A stretch of 64,000 nt of DNA, from contig NZ_FOVT01000010.1 of the NCBI RefSeq assembly GCF_900115245.1, positions 62,001 through 126,000 of the forward strand, given 5' to 3'. A program made the translations under genes and the position numbers. The notes beneath the pieces were generated by a model, which saw only the letters and a program-made list of their open reading frames with translations, searched no databases and had not been told where the DNA came from. The stretch is from Mesorhizobium sp. NFR06 (GTDB taxonomy: Bacteria; Pseudomonadota; Alphaproteobacteria; Rhizobiales; Rhizobiaceae). Positions 8,718 to 18,397 of this stretch are shown one piece after another (position 1 is the first letter of the stretch; every line of letters begins with the position of its first letter).

Positions 8718-8954
8718 GTCGTCATTCTAGGGCGGAGCAAGGAGCGGAGCGACGCGCGCAGACCCTGGAATCCATGCCGTGACGTTAAGGCGTTGCAGCG
8801 GTTACAGAATATTCTGCACCGTTGCGCTCCCCGGCAGAGGTCACGGCATGGATTCTAGGGTCTACGCGGTACGCTTCGCTTTCCGCTCCGCCCTAGAATG
8901 ACGACGGGTGGGCGTTTTCGGCCAATCTCCAAGGCATGCCACCTGCCAATGCAA
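8718..8954. repeat. Long inverted repeat, complete family A element plus tail module
   Basis: The fullest family A copy. Outer arms GTCGTCATTCTAGGGCGGAG and CTCCGCCCTAGAATGACGAC are reverse complements. Inner arms include CCATGCCGTGAC / GTCACGGCATGG, and the centre is a palindromic GTTGCAGCGGTTACAGAAT...CACCGTTGCGC. The tail GGGCGTTTTCGGCCAATCTCC ends the element. It fills the 314-base gap between convergent genes and has no coding potential. Confidence 0.85.
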
Positions 8955-9000
8955 GGCGCGTCGGCAGGGAGACTCCTGCCGGCGACGACTGTTGGCCATC

Positions 9001-9870
9001 TTACCGCGCGACACCCGCCCGTCGGAAATCGGAAGGCGACATGCCGGCGAGCTTGCGGAACGATTTGTTGAAGGCGCTGAGCGAGCCGAAGCCCGACTCC
9101 ATCGCCACCCTCAGCACATTGGCGTCCTCATGCATCAAGAGTGCTTGCGCGTAGCTCAAGCGCAGCAGACTGACATATTCGTTGAGCGTCATGCCGGTCG
9201 ACTTCTTGAACAGGCTCATCGCGTATTTGGGGTGGATGTCGGCGGCCGAGGCGATGGTCACGCTGTCGATGTCGTAGAGGAAATTCTCGGCGATGAAATC
9301 GCACATGCGCCCGACATTGCGCGAGGATTGCTGGTCGAAGGCATTGCCGGTCCCTTGCCCGGCCGCGCTTTCCGGCACCAGGCGATAGGGCTCGAAGCGC
9401 ACCCGCTCGAGTCTGAGCAACAGCTCGTTGACGGCGTGCTCGGCCCTGGCCGAATCGCCCGAGCGCGCATAGCCGTTCCAGCGTTTGAAATTATCGTTGT
9501 CTGACTGGTCGGTCGCGTTGGTCACCAGGGTCGCGCCGGTCATCAGCCGGTGGCGGATGTCGGCCGGCAGGTGCAAGCGGAAGAAATGCACCAGCGGCAG
9601 ATGCGCTCCGGCGTAGACGGCGTCGTCGGTGAGGTCGTCCATCTGGTGCGGCAGGCCGCCCCAGAACAGGCACATCTCGCCGGCCGACAGCGAAATCTCA
9701 TGATCGTTCATCAAGTAGTGCACGCTGCCGCGAACGATGAAATTCACTTCCACCTGGGCGTGCCAATGCGGCTTGAGCATAACCAGCGGCTGTGTGTGGA
9801 ACATCTGCAGCTTTAGCGGCATGCCTTCCACGCTGCTCGCGCCAGGCTGGTAAAACGGACGCTCCGGCAT
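9001..9870 (-). CDS. AraC-family transcriptional regulator of the adjacent sugar transporter
   Basis: A 289-residue regulator with an N-terminal cupin-type sensing domain (HWHAQVEVNFIVRGSVHYLMND near residues 36-57, GEMCLFWGGLPHQ) and a C-terminal pair of helix-turn-helix motifs (VTIASAADIHPKYAMSLFKK and VLRVAMESGFGSLSAFNKSF, then KLAGMSPSDFRR). The start at 9870 has GGAAAG upstream; an ATG at 9927 would add 19 residues. It is divergent from the ABC transporter operon starting at 9977, a classic arrangement for a sugar-responsive activator. Confidence 0.9.
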   Translation of the reverse strand: MPERPFYQPGASSVEGMPLKLQMFHTQPLVMLKPHWHAQVEVNFIVRGSVHYLMNDHEISLSAGEMCLFWGGLPHQMDDLTDDAVYAGAHLPLVHFFRLHLPADIRHRLMTGATLVTNATDQSDNDNFKRWNGYARSGDSARAEHAVNELLLRLERVRFEPYRLVPESAAGQGTGNAFDQQSSRNVGRMCDFIAENFLYDIDSVTIASAADIHPKYAMSLFKKSTGMTLNEYVSLLRLSYAQALLMHEDANVLRVAMESGFGSLSAFNKSFRKLAGMSPSDFRRAGVAR

Positions 9871-9976
9871 CTTACTTTCCGCCAACTTCTTCTTCCCTCC
9901 GACGGGGACAAGCCTTCCGCGCCGCATAGTCTAGCCACGCTCACACTGAGAGAGCAAATGAAATGGGAGGATTTCA

Positions 9977-11245
9977 ATGCGCACGACACTGACCTGCGCC
10001 GCGCTTATGCTTGGCCTGGGCTCCGGCCCGGCCCTGGCGCAGTCCGGCGAGATCACCATCTGGAGTTGGAACATCGCGGCTTCGTCGCTGAAGTCGACGG
10101 TCGAGGGTTTCAACAAGAAATACCCCGACATCAAGGTCACGGTTCAGGATCTCGGCAACCAGCCGACCTACGACAAATCGATCGCCGGCTGCGCCGCCGG
10201 CGGCGTCGGCCTGCCCGACATCGTCTCGATCGAGAACGGCGAGGCCGAGAACTACTGGAGCCAGTTCCCGGACTGCTTCGTCGACCTTCACACGCTGGGC
10301 TACACGGCGGAAGACCAGAAGAAATTCCCCGATTTCAAGCGCACCGAGCTCGAGGTCGGCGACAAGGCCTATGCCATGCCCTGGGATTCAGGCCCGGTCG
10401 CCGTCTTCTATCGCCGCGACTTCTATGAGAAGGCCGGCGTCGATCCGGCCTCGATCAAGACCTGGGACGATTTCATCGCCGCCGGCAAGAAGATCCAGGC
10501 CGCCAATCCGGGCGTTACCATGACCAATGCCGATTTCAACGGCGACACCGAATTCTTCCGCATGATCTCCAACGAGCAGGGCTGCGGCTATTTCGCCGAG
10601 GACGGCCAGTCGATCACCGTGGCTGAGCCGAAATGCGTCGACGCCATGACCAAGGTCAAGGAGATGAAGGACGCCGGCATCGTGTCCTCGGCCGACTGGT
10701 CGACCAAGATCACCAACAACACCGCCGGCACCGTCGCCAGCCAGGTCTATGGCGGCTGGTATGAGGGCACGATCCGCACCGAATCGCCGAAGGAGAGCGG
10801 CAAATGGGGCGTCTACCTGATGCCGAGCCTGACCGCCGACGGCCCGCGCGCCGCCAATCTCGGCGGGTCGTCCTTGGCCATCACCTCGGCCTCGAAGAAC
10901 AAGGAGGCCGCCTACGCCTACCTGAAATACACGCTGGAGACCAATGAGGGCCAGATCACCATGCTGAAGGATTTCGGCCTGGTGCCGTCGCTGATCTCGG
11001 CGCTCGACGATCCTTACGTCGCGCAGGGCCAGCCCTATTGGGGCGACCAGGCGGTCTGGAAGGATATCCTGGCCACGCTGCCCAAGGTGGTGCCGAGCCG
11101 CGGCACCCAGTTCCAGAGCGACGCCGAGATCATCCTGCGCGCCGTGCAGACCAAATATCTGGCCAACGGCTATCCCGACGCCAGGGCGGCGCTCGACGAC
11201 GCCGCCAAGCAGATCGCCGCGGCGACCGGCCTGCCGGTGAAGTGA
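9977..11245 (+). CDS. Sugar ABC transporter periplasmic binding protein
   Basis: A 422-residue extracellular solute-binding protein of the family 1 (CUT1) type. It begins with a signal peptide (MRTTLTCAALMLGLGSGPALA, cleavage expected before QSGE). GEITIWSWNIAASSLKSTVEGFNKKYPDIKV is the typical first lobe and YGGWYEGTIR a later one. It is the first gene of a transporter operon (two permeases, ATPase), preceded by GGGAGG, and lies opposite the AraC regulator. The substrate is probably a mono- or oligosaccharide but is not deducible. Confidence 0.93.
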   Translation: MRTTLTCAALMLGLGSGPALAQSGEITIWSWNIAASSLKSTVEGFNKKYPDIKVTVQDLGNQPTYDKSIAGCAAGGVGLPDIVSIENGEAENYWSQFPDCFVDLHTLGYTAEDQKKFPDFKRTELEVGDKAYAMPWDSGPVAVFYRRDFYEKAGVDPASIKTWDDFIAAGKKIQAANPGVTMTNADFNGDTEFFRMISNEQGCGYFAEDGQSITVAEPKCVDAMTKVKEMKDAGIVSSADWSTKITNNTAGTVASQVYGGWYEGTIRTESPKESGKWGVYLMPSLTADGPRAANLGGSSLAITSASKNKEAAYAYLKYTLETNEGQITMLKDFGLVPSLISALDDPYVAQGQPYWGDQAVWKDILATLPKVVPSRGTQFQSDAEIILRAVQTKYLANGYPDARAALDDAAKQIAAATGLPVK

Positions 11246-11252
11246 CGGCAGT

Positions 11253-11285
11253 TTCCTTCTCCCCTTGTGGGAGAAGGAAAGACAG
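11253..11285. repeat. Short hairpin repeat, family C
   Basis: CCTTCTCCCC TTGT GGGAGAAGG forms a near-perfect hairpin between the binding-protein and permease genes. It could attenuate transcription between highly and less expressed cistrons, but no T-run follows. Copies recur at about 18307, 19836-19992 and, in a variant form, 35831-35975. Confidence 0.6.
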
Positions 11286-11382
11286 GGCAGCGCCGAGATC
11301 GACAATTGGCGCTGCTCCAGCATTCGAAGCATGAACAACACCGCGCCCGCCAAGAAGGCGCCACCGGGAAAGGAGGAGGACG

Positions 11383-12243
11383 ATGCGCACCCAGAACGCC
11401 ACGGCGTACCGCTTCCTCACGCCTTACCTCCTGATCTTCGCTATCTTCTGGGTCTGGCCGATCATCTCCTCGTTCCTGATCTCCTTCCAGGCGACGCGCA
11501 CCGTGCCGTGGCGCTTCGCGCCGACCTTCAACTGGGGCCGCCTGATCGGCGACCCCGCCTTCTACAATGCGCTGAAGAACACGCTGCTGATCCTGGTCAT
11601 CCAGGTGCCGGTGATGATCTCGCTGGCGATCGTGATGGCGGTGCTGTTGAATTCGCCGCTGCTGAAGGCGCGCGGCCTATACCGTTTCGCCTTCTTCGCC
11701 CCGGTCGTGGTCGGCGAGGTGGCCTATTCGGCGGTCTTCCGCCTGATGTTCAGCCTCGATTTCGGCATCATCAACAAGCTCCTGAACAGTGTCGGCCTGC
11801 CCAAGGTCGACTGGTTCTCCAACGTCACGCCGGCCATGGCGCTGATCATGATCGCGGTGACCTGGCGCTGGGCCGGCTACAACGCCATCATCATCCTGGC
11901 CGGCCTGCAGTCGATTCCCGACGACGTCTACGAGGCGGCGACGCTCGACCGCGTCAGCAGGGTGAAGCAGTTCTTCCACATCACCTTGCCGCTGCTCAAA
12001 CCCGTCATCGTGTTCTGCGCCGTGCTGTCGATCATCGGCACCATGCAGTTGTTCACCGAACCGTTCCTGATCACCGAACGCGGCGGGCCCGGCGGCGGCA
12101 CCGAGACGCTCGGGCTGCTGCTTTACCGCCAGGGTTTTCGCTCGCTCAACTTCGGCTACGCTTCGGCCGTCGCCTACACCATGGCCGGCCTCGCCATCGC
12201 CATCACCCTGGTGCAGCTCTGGCTGACGAGGGAGCCGAAATGA
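11383..12243 (+). CDS. Sugar ABC transporter permease, MalF type
   Basis: A 286-residue inner-membrane permease with six hydrophobic segments. The cytoplasmic coupling loop carries the EAA motif (YEAATLDRVSRVKQFFHITLPLLKP) that contacts the ATPase. A strong AGGAGGAGG site precedes the ATG at 11383. It ends in an ATGA overlap with the second permease, so the two halves of the heterodimeric channel are translationally coupled. Confidence 0.94.
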   Translation: MRTQNATAYRFLTPYLLIFAIFWVWPIISSFLISFQATRTVPWRFAPTFNWGRLIGDPAFYNALKNTLLILVIQVPVMISLAIVMAVLLNSPLLKARGLYRFAFFAPVVVGEVAYSAVFRLMFSLDFGIINKLLNSVGLPKVDWFSNVTPAMALIMIAVTWRWAGYNAIIILAGLQSIPDDVYEAATLDRVSRVKQFFHITLPLLKPVIVFCAVLSIIGTMQLFTEPFLITERGGPGGGTETLGLLLYRQGFRSLNFGYASAVAYTMAGLAIAITLVQLWLTREPK

Positions 12244-13076
12244 GTTCGCGCTCGCAAGCCCGGCTCGGTCGCAGCCTTCTGCTGCATCTTGTCCTGACGC
12301 CGCTGGCGCTGATCTGGCTGTTCCCGCTGTGGATGATGGTGGTGTTCTCGACCATGCCCGACAACGGCATCTTCAGCCCGGACATCGAGCTTCTGCCGCA
12401 CGGCAATTTCATCGACAATGTCAACAATCTGCAGCGCGACACCAATTTCGTCGGCGCCATCGGCATCTCGGTCTCGGTGGCGGTGACCTACACCTTCCTG
12501 TCGGTGCTGCTCACCTCGATGGCCGGCTGGGCGCTGGCGCGCTACGAGTTCCACGGCAAGGGCGCGGTGGTGGCGATCATCTTCGGCACCATCACGCTGC
12601 CCTATGCGGTGGTGCTGATCCCGCAATTCATCATGGTGGCGCGCGACTTCGCGCTTGCCAACACCTGGATCGCGCTGATCGTGCCGCCGCTGTTCAATTC
12701 GCTGGGCGTTCTCTTCATGCGCCAGGCTTTCTCGATGATGCCGGCCGAACTGTTCGACGCGGCGCGCGTCGAAGGCGTCAAGGAATGGCGCATCTTCCTG
12801 TTCGTGGCGCTGCCGCTGGCGCGCCCGATGCTGGCGGCTTTGGCCATCATCCTCTTCCTCGCCTCGTGGAACAATTATCTCTGGCCGCTGCTGATCAACA
12901 GCCAGCCCGGCGCGATGACCGCGCCGGTGGCGCTCGGCACGCTGATCGGCCTGACCAAGGTGTCATGGGGCGGCATCATGGCCGGCGCGGTGATGCTGAC
13001 GGTGCCGATGCTCATCGTCTTCGTGCTCTTGCAGCGCCACTTCATCGCCGGCATCGCCGCCGGCGCGGTCAAATAG
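12240..13076 (+). CDS. Sugar ABC transporter permease, MalG type
   Basis: A 278-residue inner-membrane permease of the MalG class, shown by the EAA-type loop FDAARVEGVKEWRIFLFVALPLARP and the typical segment WNNYLWPLLINS. Its ATG overlaps the stop of the first permease. It partners that protein to form the translocation pore; the C-terminus ends in HFIAGIAAGAVK, as is usual for this family. Confidence 0.94.
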   Translation: MSSRSQARLGRSLLLHLVLTPLALIWLFPLWMMVVFSTMPDNGIFSPDIELLPHGNFIDNVNNLQRDTNFVGAIGISVSVAVTYTFLSVLLTSMAGWALARYEFHGKGAVVAIIFGTITLPYAVVLIPQFIMVARDFALANTWIALIVPPLFNSLGVLFMRQAFSMMPAELFDAARVEGVKEWRIFLFVALPLARPMLAALAIILFLASWNNYLWPLLINSQPGAMTAPVALGTLIGLTKVSWGGIMAGAVMLTVPMLIVFVLLQRHFIAGIAAGAVK

Positions 13077-13088
13077 GTTAGGAGGCAG

Positions 13089-14174
<1,086 letters not shown>

Positions 14175-14228
14175 CCTTGCATCCCGCCCGATCGCGAAGG
14201 CGTGGCGGCGACCCATGGAGAATTCGAC

Positions 14229-16259
14229 ATGACATCTAAGGGAAAAATCCGCTGGGGCATTCTCGGACCCGGCAGCATCGCCAAATCCTTTGCCGGCGGC
14301 GTGGCGCAGTCGCGCACCGGCGAACTGGTCGCGCTCGGCGCTCGCAATCCTAGCAAGCCGGGCCTCGCCGAAGCTTTTCCGGGCGCCCGCATCCTCGACG
14401 GCTATGACGCGCTGCTTGCCGACAAGGAGGTCGACGCCGTCTACATCTCGATCCCGCATCCCGGCCATGCCGAATGGGCGATCAAGGCGGCGGAAGCCGG
14501 CAAGCATGTCTTATGCGAAAAGCCGCTGGCGCTGACCGCCTTCGAGGCCGACGCCATGATGCATGCGGCGCGCAAGGCCGGTACCTTCTTGGGCGAAGCC
14601 TTCATGTACCGGCTGCATCCACAGACCCTGAAGCTGGTCGAGCTGATCCGGTCCGGCGCCGTCGGCGAGGTCCGCATGATCAAGTCCAGCTTCGGCTTCG
14701 CCATGCCGGGCTTCATGCCCGAGCACCGGCTCTATGCCAACGAGCTTGCTGGCGGCGGCATCCTCGATGTCGGCGGCTATCCGGTGTCGATGGCGCGGCT
14801 GATCGCCGGCGCTGCCGCGGGGCAGCCTTTCCTCGAGCCCGACAAGGTGGTCGGAACGGCCCATCTCGGCCAGTCCGGCGTCGACGAATGGGCCTCGGCT
14901 TTGCTCCACTTTCCCGGCGGCATCGTCGCCGAAGTCTCCTGCAGCATTTCGCTCAACCAGGACAATATGCTGGGCACCTTCGGCACCAAGGGTCATATCG
15001 AGGTGCCGGATTTCTGGTTCGCCGGTGGCAACCGCGATGTCGGACCGGGCCGGATCGAGGTGATCCGGTCCGGGGCTGCTCGAGAAGTGATCAGCCTCGA
15101 CGAGACCCGACACCTTTATTCCTTCGAGGTCGACGCCGCCGGCGAGGCGATCCTGGCCGGCCGGCAGGAATTCGCCTGGCCGGGCATGGGCTGGGCCGAC
15201 AGCCTCGGCACGCTGCGCGTGCTCGACAGATGGCGCGCGGCGGTCGGGCTGGAATACGAGATCGAGAAGCCGGCCAGGCGCGTCAACACCATCTCCGGCC
15301 GGCCGCTGCGCACCGATGGCAAGGCCATCGGCAAGCGCGCCATTCCCGGCCTGCCGCGGCAGGCCTCGCTTCTGGCGCTCGGCTTCGAGGACTTCCGCAC
15401 CTTCTCCTCGGGCTCGATCCTGCTCGACGCCTATTTCGAGGCCGGCGGCAATCTGTTCGACACCGGCTTTGTCTATGGCGGCGGCTATACCGAGGCGCTG
15501 CTCGGCCAGTGGCTGACAAATCGCGGCGTGCGCGAGCAGTCGGTTGTCATCGCCAAGGGCGCGCACTCGCCGCTCTGCTATCCCGATGTGATCGGCAAGC
15601 AGCTCGCCCAGTCGCTCGACCGGTTGCAGACCGATCATGTCGACATTTATTTCATGCACCGCGACAATCCGGACGTGCCGGTCGGCGAATTTGTCGACGC
15701 GATGGACGCAGAGGCCAAGGCCGGGCGCATCCGTGGCCTGTTCGGCGGCTCCAACTGGACGATGGAGCGCATGGACGCGGCGATTGCCTACGCTGAAAGG
15801 AACGGCAAGCAGAAGCCCGGCGCGCTTTCCAACAATTTCTCGCTGGCCGAGATGCTGGAGCCGATCTGGGCCGGCTGCGTCACCTCCTCCACCGACGCCT
15901 GGAAGGCCTGGCTGACGGCAAGGCAGATGCCGAACTTCGCCTGGTCGAGCCAGGGCCGCGGCTTCTTCACCGAACGCGCCGGCCGCGACCGGACCGACAA
16001 TGAGGAGCTGGTGCGGGTCTGGTATTCGGAAAAGAACTTCGGCCGCCGCGAGCGGGCGATCGAACTGGCGCGAAAGCTCGGCAAGAGCCCGATCCACGTC
16101 GCGCTGGCTTACGTGCTGGCGCAGCCTTTCCCCTCCGTGCCGCTGATCGGCCCGCGCACGTTGGACGAATTGGAGGACAGCCTGAAGGCGCTGGATATCA
16201 AGCTGACGCCGGAGGATGTGGCGTGGCTGGACAATGGGCCGGAGCGGAGAAGGGCTTAG
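14229..16259 (+). CDS. Fused Gfo/Idh/MocA dehydrogenase and aldo/keto reductase
   Basis: A 676-residue two-enzyme fusion. Residues 1 to about 340 form a Gfo/Idh/MocA NAD(P)-dependent sugar dehydrogenase, with the nucleotide loop GPGSIA (13-18) and catalytic EKP (97-99). Residues from about 360 to 676 form an aldo/keto reductase with the complete tetrad D411, Y416 (DTGFVYG), K443 and H477 (FMHRDN), and the NADP-binding end SVPLIGPRTLDEL. The start at 14229 has GGAG eight bases upstream. It is the last gene of the sugar-transport operon and likely performs two redox steps on the imported sugar. Confidence 0.9.
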   Translation: MTSKGKIRWGILGPGSIAKSFAGGVAQSRTGELVALGARNPSKPGLAEAFPGARILDGYDALLADKEVDAVYISIPHPGHAEWAIKAAEAGKHVLCEKPLALTAFEADAMMHAARKAGTFLGEAFMYRLHPQTLKLVELIRSGAVGEVRMIKSSFGFAMPGFMPEHRLYANELAGGGILDVGGYPVSMARLIAGAAAGQPFLEPDKVVGTAHLGQSGVDEWASALLHFPGGIVAEVSCSISLNQDNMLGTFGTKGHIEVPDFWFAGGNRDVGPGRIEVIRSGAAREVISLDETRHLYSFEVDAAGEAILAGRQEFAWPGMGWADSLGTLRVLDRWRAAVGLEYEIEKPARRVNTISGRPLRTDGKAIGKRAIPGLPRQASLLALGFEDFRTFSSGSILLDAYFEAGGNLFDTGFVYGGGYTEALLGQWLTNRGVREQSVVIAKGAHSPLCYPDVIGKQLAQSLDRLQTDHVDIYFMHRDNPDVPVGEFVDAMDAEAKAGRIRGLFGGSNWTMERMDAAIAYAERNGKQKPGALSNNFSLAEMLEPIWAGCVTSSTDAWKAWLTARQMPNFAWSSQGRGFFTERAGRDRTDNEELVRVWYSEKNFGRRERAIELARKLGKSPIHVALAYVLAQPFPSVPLIGPRTLDELEDSLKALDIKLTPEDVAWLDNGPERRRA

Positions 16260-16290
16260 ATCAGGAGGAAAAACGCGAACGCCTCGTTCC

Positions 16291-16460
16291 TTCGCGCCCC
16301 CCTCTGGCCTGCCGGCCATCTCCCCCACTTGGGGGGAGATCAGACGTCGCCGGCGATTTCGCCAACTACCAACGTTGGAAGATACGGCGGGGCGCCGAAA
16401 CAGCCAATCTCCCCCCAAGTGGGGGAGATGCCCGGTAGGGCGGAGGGGGCGCTGTCCCGC
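16291..16460. repeat. Inverted repeat, family B (RIME-like)
   Basis: Left arm GCCCCCCTCTGGCCTGCCGG + CATCTCCCCCA and right arm TGGGGGAGATGCCCGGTAGG + GCGGAGGGGGC are reverse complements with a short unique centre. It lies just downstream of the fusion gene. The same arms appear at 23914-24150 and 63312-63485. Confidence 0.85.
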
Positions 16461-16472
16461 CAACCTTTCCTT

Positions 16473-16529
16473 CGTCATTCTAGGGCGGAGCAAGGAGCGA
16501 AGCGACGCGCGCAGACCCTAGAATGACGA
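16473..16529. repeat. Family A repeat, short copy
   Basis: CGTCATTCTAGGGCGGAGCA ... GACCCTAGAATGACG forms a palindrome of the family A type, immediately after the family B element. Together they occupy most of the 383-base gap before the Lrp-type gene. Confidence 0.8.
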
Positions 16530-16642
16530 AGGATACGCCGCAGCTTCACGCGCGCGAACCCTCTCTGTCACCTTGGCGACATCTCCAGGGTGCTGGCGCC
16601 GCCATATGCGATTGCCCTACCCGCAAGGGGAGATTTGGCCCC

Positions 16643-17071
16643 TCACCGATCCACCCGTGTCGACAGAATGATCGACGAGGACGTCCGCTCCACCCCGTCC
16701 ATCGCGCCGATCTGGTCGAGCAGCGAATCGAGGTCCCTGATCGACGGCGCGTCGACGATGACGATCATGTCGAAATTGCCGCTGACCGAATGCACGGTGC
16801 GGACCGGCGGCATCGCCTCCAGGCTGCGCACCACTTTGTCGGCGAGTTTCGGCGTGACGGTGAGCAGCACATGCGCCTTGACCAGCCCCTGCTCGTAGTC
16901 GGACGCCAGCCTGACCCCGTAGCCGGCGATGATGCCGCGCTGCTCCAGCCGCTCGATGCGGCTCTGCACCGTCGTGCGCGATACGCCGAGCTGTCTGGCG
17001 AGTTCGGCCGTCGAGGCGCGGGCGTTGGCGCGCAGCAGGGTAAGCAGGGCCTGTTCGGCGCTTGTCAGCAT
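16643..17071 (-). CDS. Lrp/AsnC-family transcriptional regulator
   Basis: A 142-residue regulator. The N-terminal helix-turn-helix reads ALLTLLRANARASTAELARQLGVSRTTVQSRIERLEQRGII, and the C-terminal ligand-binding (RAM) domain includes VHSVSGNFDMIVIVDAPSIRDLD. The start at 17071 has AAAGGA nine bases upstream; an ATG at 17092 would add seven residues. It is divergent from the saccharopine-dehydrogenase-like gene and probably controls it in response to an amino acid. The nearby branched-chain 2-oxoacid operon is another possible target, since BkdR of Pseudomonas is an Lrp-type protein. Confidence 0.92.
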   Translation of the reverse strand: MLTSAEQALLTLLRANARASTAELARQLGVSRTTVQSRIERLEQRGIIAGYGVRLASDYEQGLVKAHVLLTVTPKLADKVVRSLEAMPPVRTVHSVSGNFDMIVIVDAPSIRDLDSLLDQIGAMDGVERTSSSIILSTRVDR

Positions 17072-17193
17072 TTCGACGAATCCTTTCGTCATATCGCTCG
17101 AAGATTGACGTCAGTCTGCCAGATTCCACGCTTCCTTTCGACAGGCAAGCTGCGATGATTCCCGCCAACGCGAAATTGGCAGGGGTATTGACC

Positions 17194-18297
17194 ATGAAGA
17201 ACATCGTTGTCGTCGGCGTCGGCAAGATCGGCTCGACCATCGCCGAAATGCTTAGCGCCACGGGCGATTATCAAGTCACGCTCGTCGACCGCTCGGCCGC
17301 CCAGCTTGCCGCCGCCGAATTGCCGGCCGGCGTCGAGACGCAGGAGCTCGACATCGCCGCCGCCGGTGAACTCGAGCGAGTCCTTGCCGGCAAGTTTGCG
17401 GTGCTGAGCGCCGCACCCTTCCACCTCACCACCCGCATCGCCGAGGCGGCCGCCGCGACCGGCGTGCATTATCTCGACCTGACCGAGGACGTCGTCTCGA
17501 CCCGCCGCGTCAAGGAGCTGGCGCGTGAGGCCAAGAGCGCCTTCATCCCGCAATGCGGCCTGGCGCCCGGCTTCATCTCGATCGTCGCCAATGATCTCGC
17601 CAGCCGCTTCGATACGCTGGAAAGCGTGCGCATGCGCGTCGGCGCGCTGCCGCAATATCCGTCGAACGCGCTGAACTACAACCTCACCTGGAGCACCGAC
17701 GGCGTCATCAACGAATATTGCGAGCCCTGCGAGGCGATCGTCGAGGGCGAGCTGATCGAGGTGCCGCCGCTGGAGGAGCGCGAGGAATTCTCGCTCGACG
17801 GCGTCACCTACGAGGCCTTCAACACCTCCGGCGGGCTGGGCACGCTCGCCGAAACGCTGAAGGGCAAGGTGCGCACGCTGAACTACCGCACCATCCGCTA
17901 TCCCGGCCACGCGGCGATCATGAAGGCGCTGCTCAACGACCTCGGGCTGCGCCACCGCCGCGACGTACTGAAGGACATCTTCGAAAGCGCGCTGCCGGCG
18001 ACACTGCAGGACGTGGTCATCGTCTTCGTCACCGTGTCGGGCCGCAAGAACGGCAGGCTGCTGCAGGAAACCTACGCCAACAAGATCTATGCGCAGCGCG
18101 TCGGCACGATTGTGCGCAGCGCCATCCAGATCACCACCGCCTCCGGCATCTGCGCCGTGCTCGACATGCTGGCCGACGGCTCGCTGCCGTCGAGGGGTTT
18201 TATCCGCCAGGAAGACATTGCCCTCGACGCCTTCCTCGCCAACCGCTTCGGCCGCGCCTATGCCCAGCATGAGATGGTGAGCCGGCTGGCGAGCTGA
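17194..18297 (+). CDS. Saccharopine dehydrogenase-like oxidoreductase
   Basis: A 367-residue protein with an N-terminal Rossmann fold (VVVGVGKIGSTIAEML, GxGxxG at residues 8-13) and the saccharopine dehydrogenase catalytic and C-terminal regions. It could oxidise saccharopine in lysine metabolism; the same family includes Agrobacterium lysine dehydrogenase, which makes piperideine-6-carboxylate, so a direct lysine-degrading role is equally possible. AGGGG lies eight bases before the ATG. The divergent Lrp-type gene supports an amino-acid-responsive catabolic role. Confidence 0.87.
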   Translation: MKNIVVVGVGKIGSTIAEMLSATGDYQVTLVDRSAAQLAAAELPAGVETQELDIAAAGELERVLAGKFAVLSAAPFHLTTRIAEAAAATGVHYLDLTEDVVSTRRVKELAREAKSAFIPQCGLAPGFISIVANDLASRFDTLESVRMRVGALPQYPSNALNYNLTWSTDGVINEYCEPCEAIVEGELIEVPPLEEREEFSLDGVTYEAFNTSGGLGTLAETLKGKVRTLNYRTIRYPGHAAIMKALLNDLGLRHRRDVLKDIFESALPATLQDVVIVFVTVSGRKNGRLLQETYANKIYAQRVGTIVRSAIQITTASGICAVLDMLADGSLPSRGFIRQEDIALDAFLANRFGRAYAQHEMVSRLAS

Positions 18298-18306
18298 GCT
18301 GCACAG

Positions 18307-18390
18307 CTCCCCCTTCTCCCCTTGCGGGAAGGGGAGACGCCCGGAGAAATAAGTTCGCACCCTTCCTCTCCCCCTCGAGGGGGGAGATTA
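18307..18390. repeat. Short palindromic repeats, families C and B remnants
   Basis: CCCCTTCTCCCCTTGCGGG-AAGGGG forms a hairpin directly after the saccharopine-dehydrogenase-like gene, and CCTCTCCCCCTCGAGGGGGGAG follows at about 18364. The convergent genes on either side may both use these as weak terminators. Confidence 0.5.
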
Positions 18391-18397
18391 CGTGCCG

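Noticed and set aside
5567..8740. Very long open frame on the minus strand opposite the ArsR/SRPBCC/two-component genes
   Set aside because: It runs antisense to five features with clear family motifs, passes through repeats, and its translation is rich in Arg/Gly/Ala/His without any domain. This is typical for high-GC DNA with biased third positions.
8718..8954. Repeat clusters considered as a CRISPR array
   Set aside because: The units are dispersed single elements tens of kilobases apart, with no regular spacers and no cas genes.
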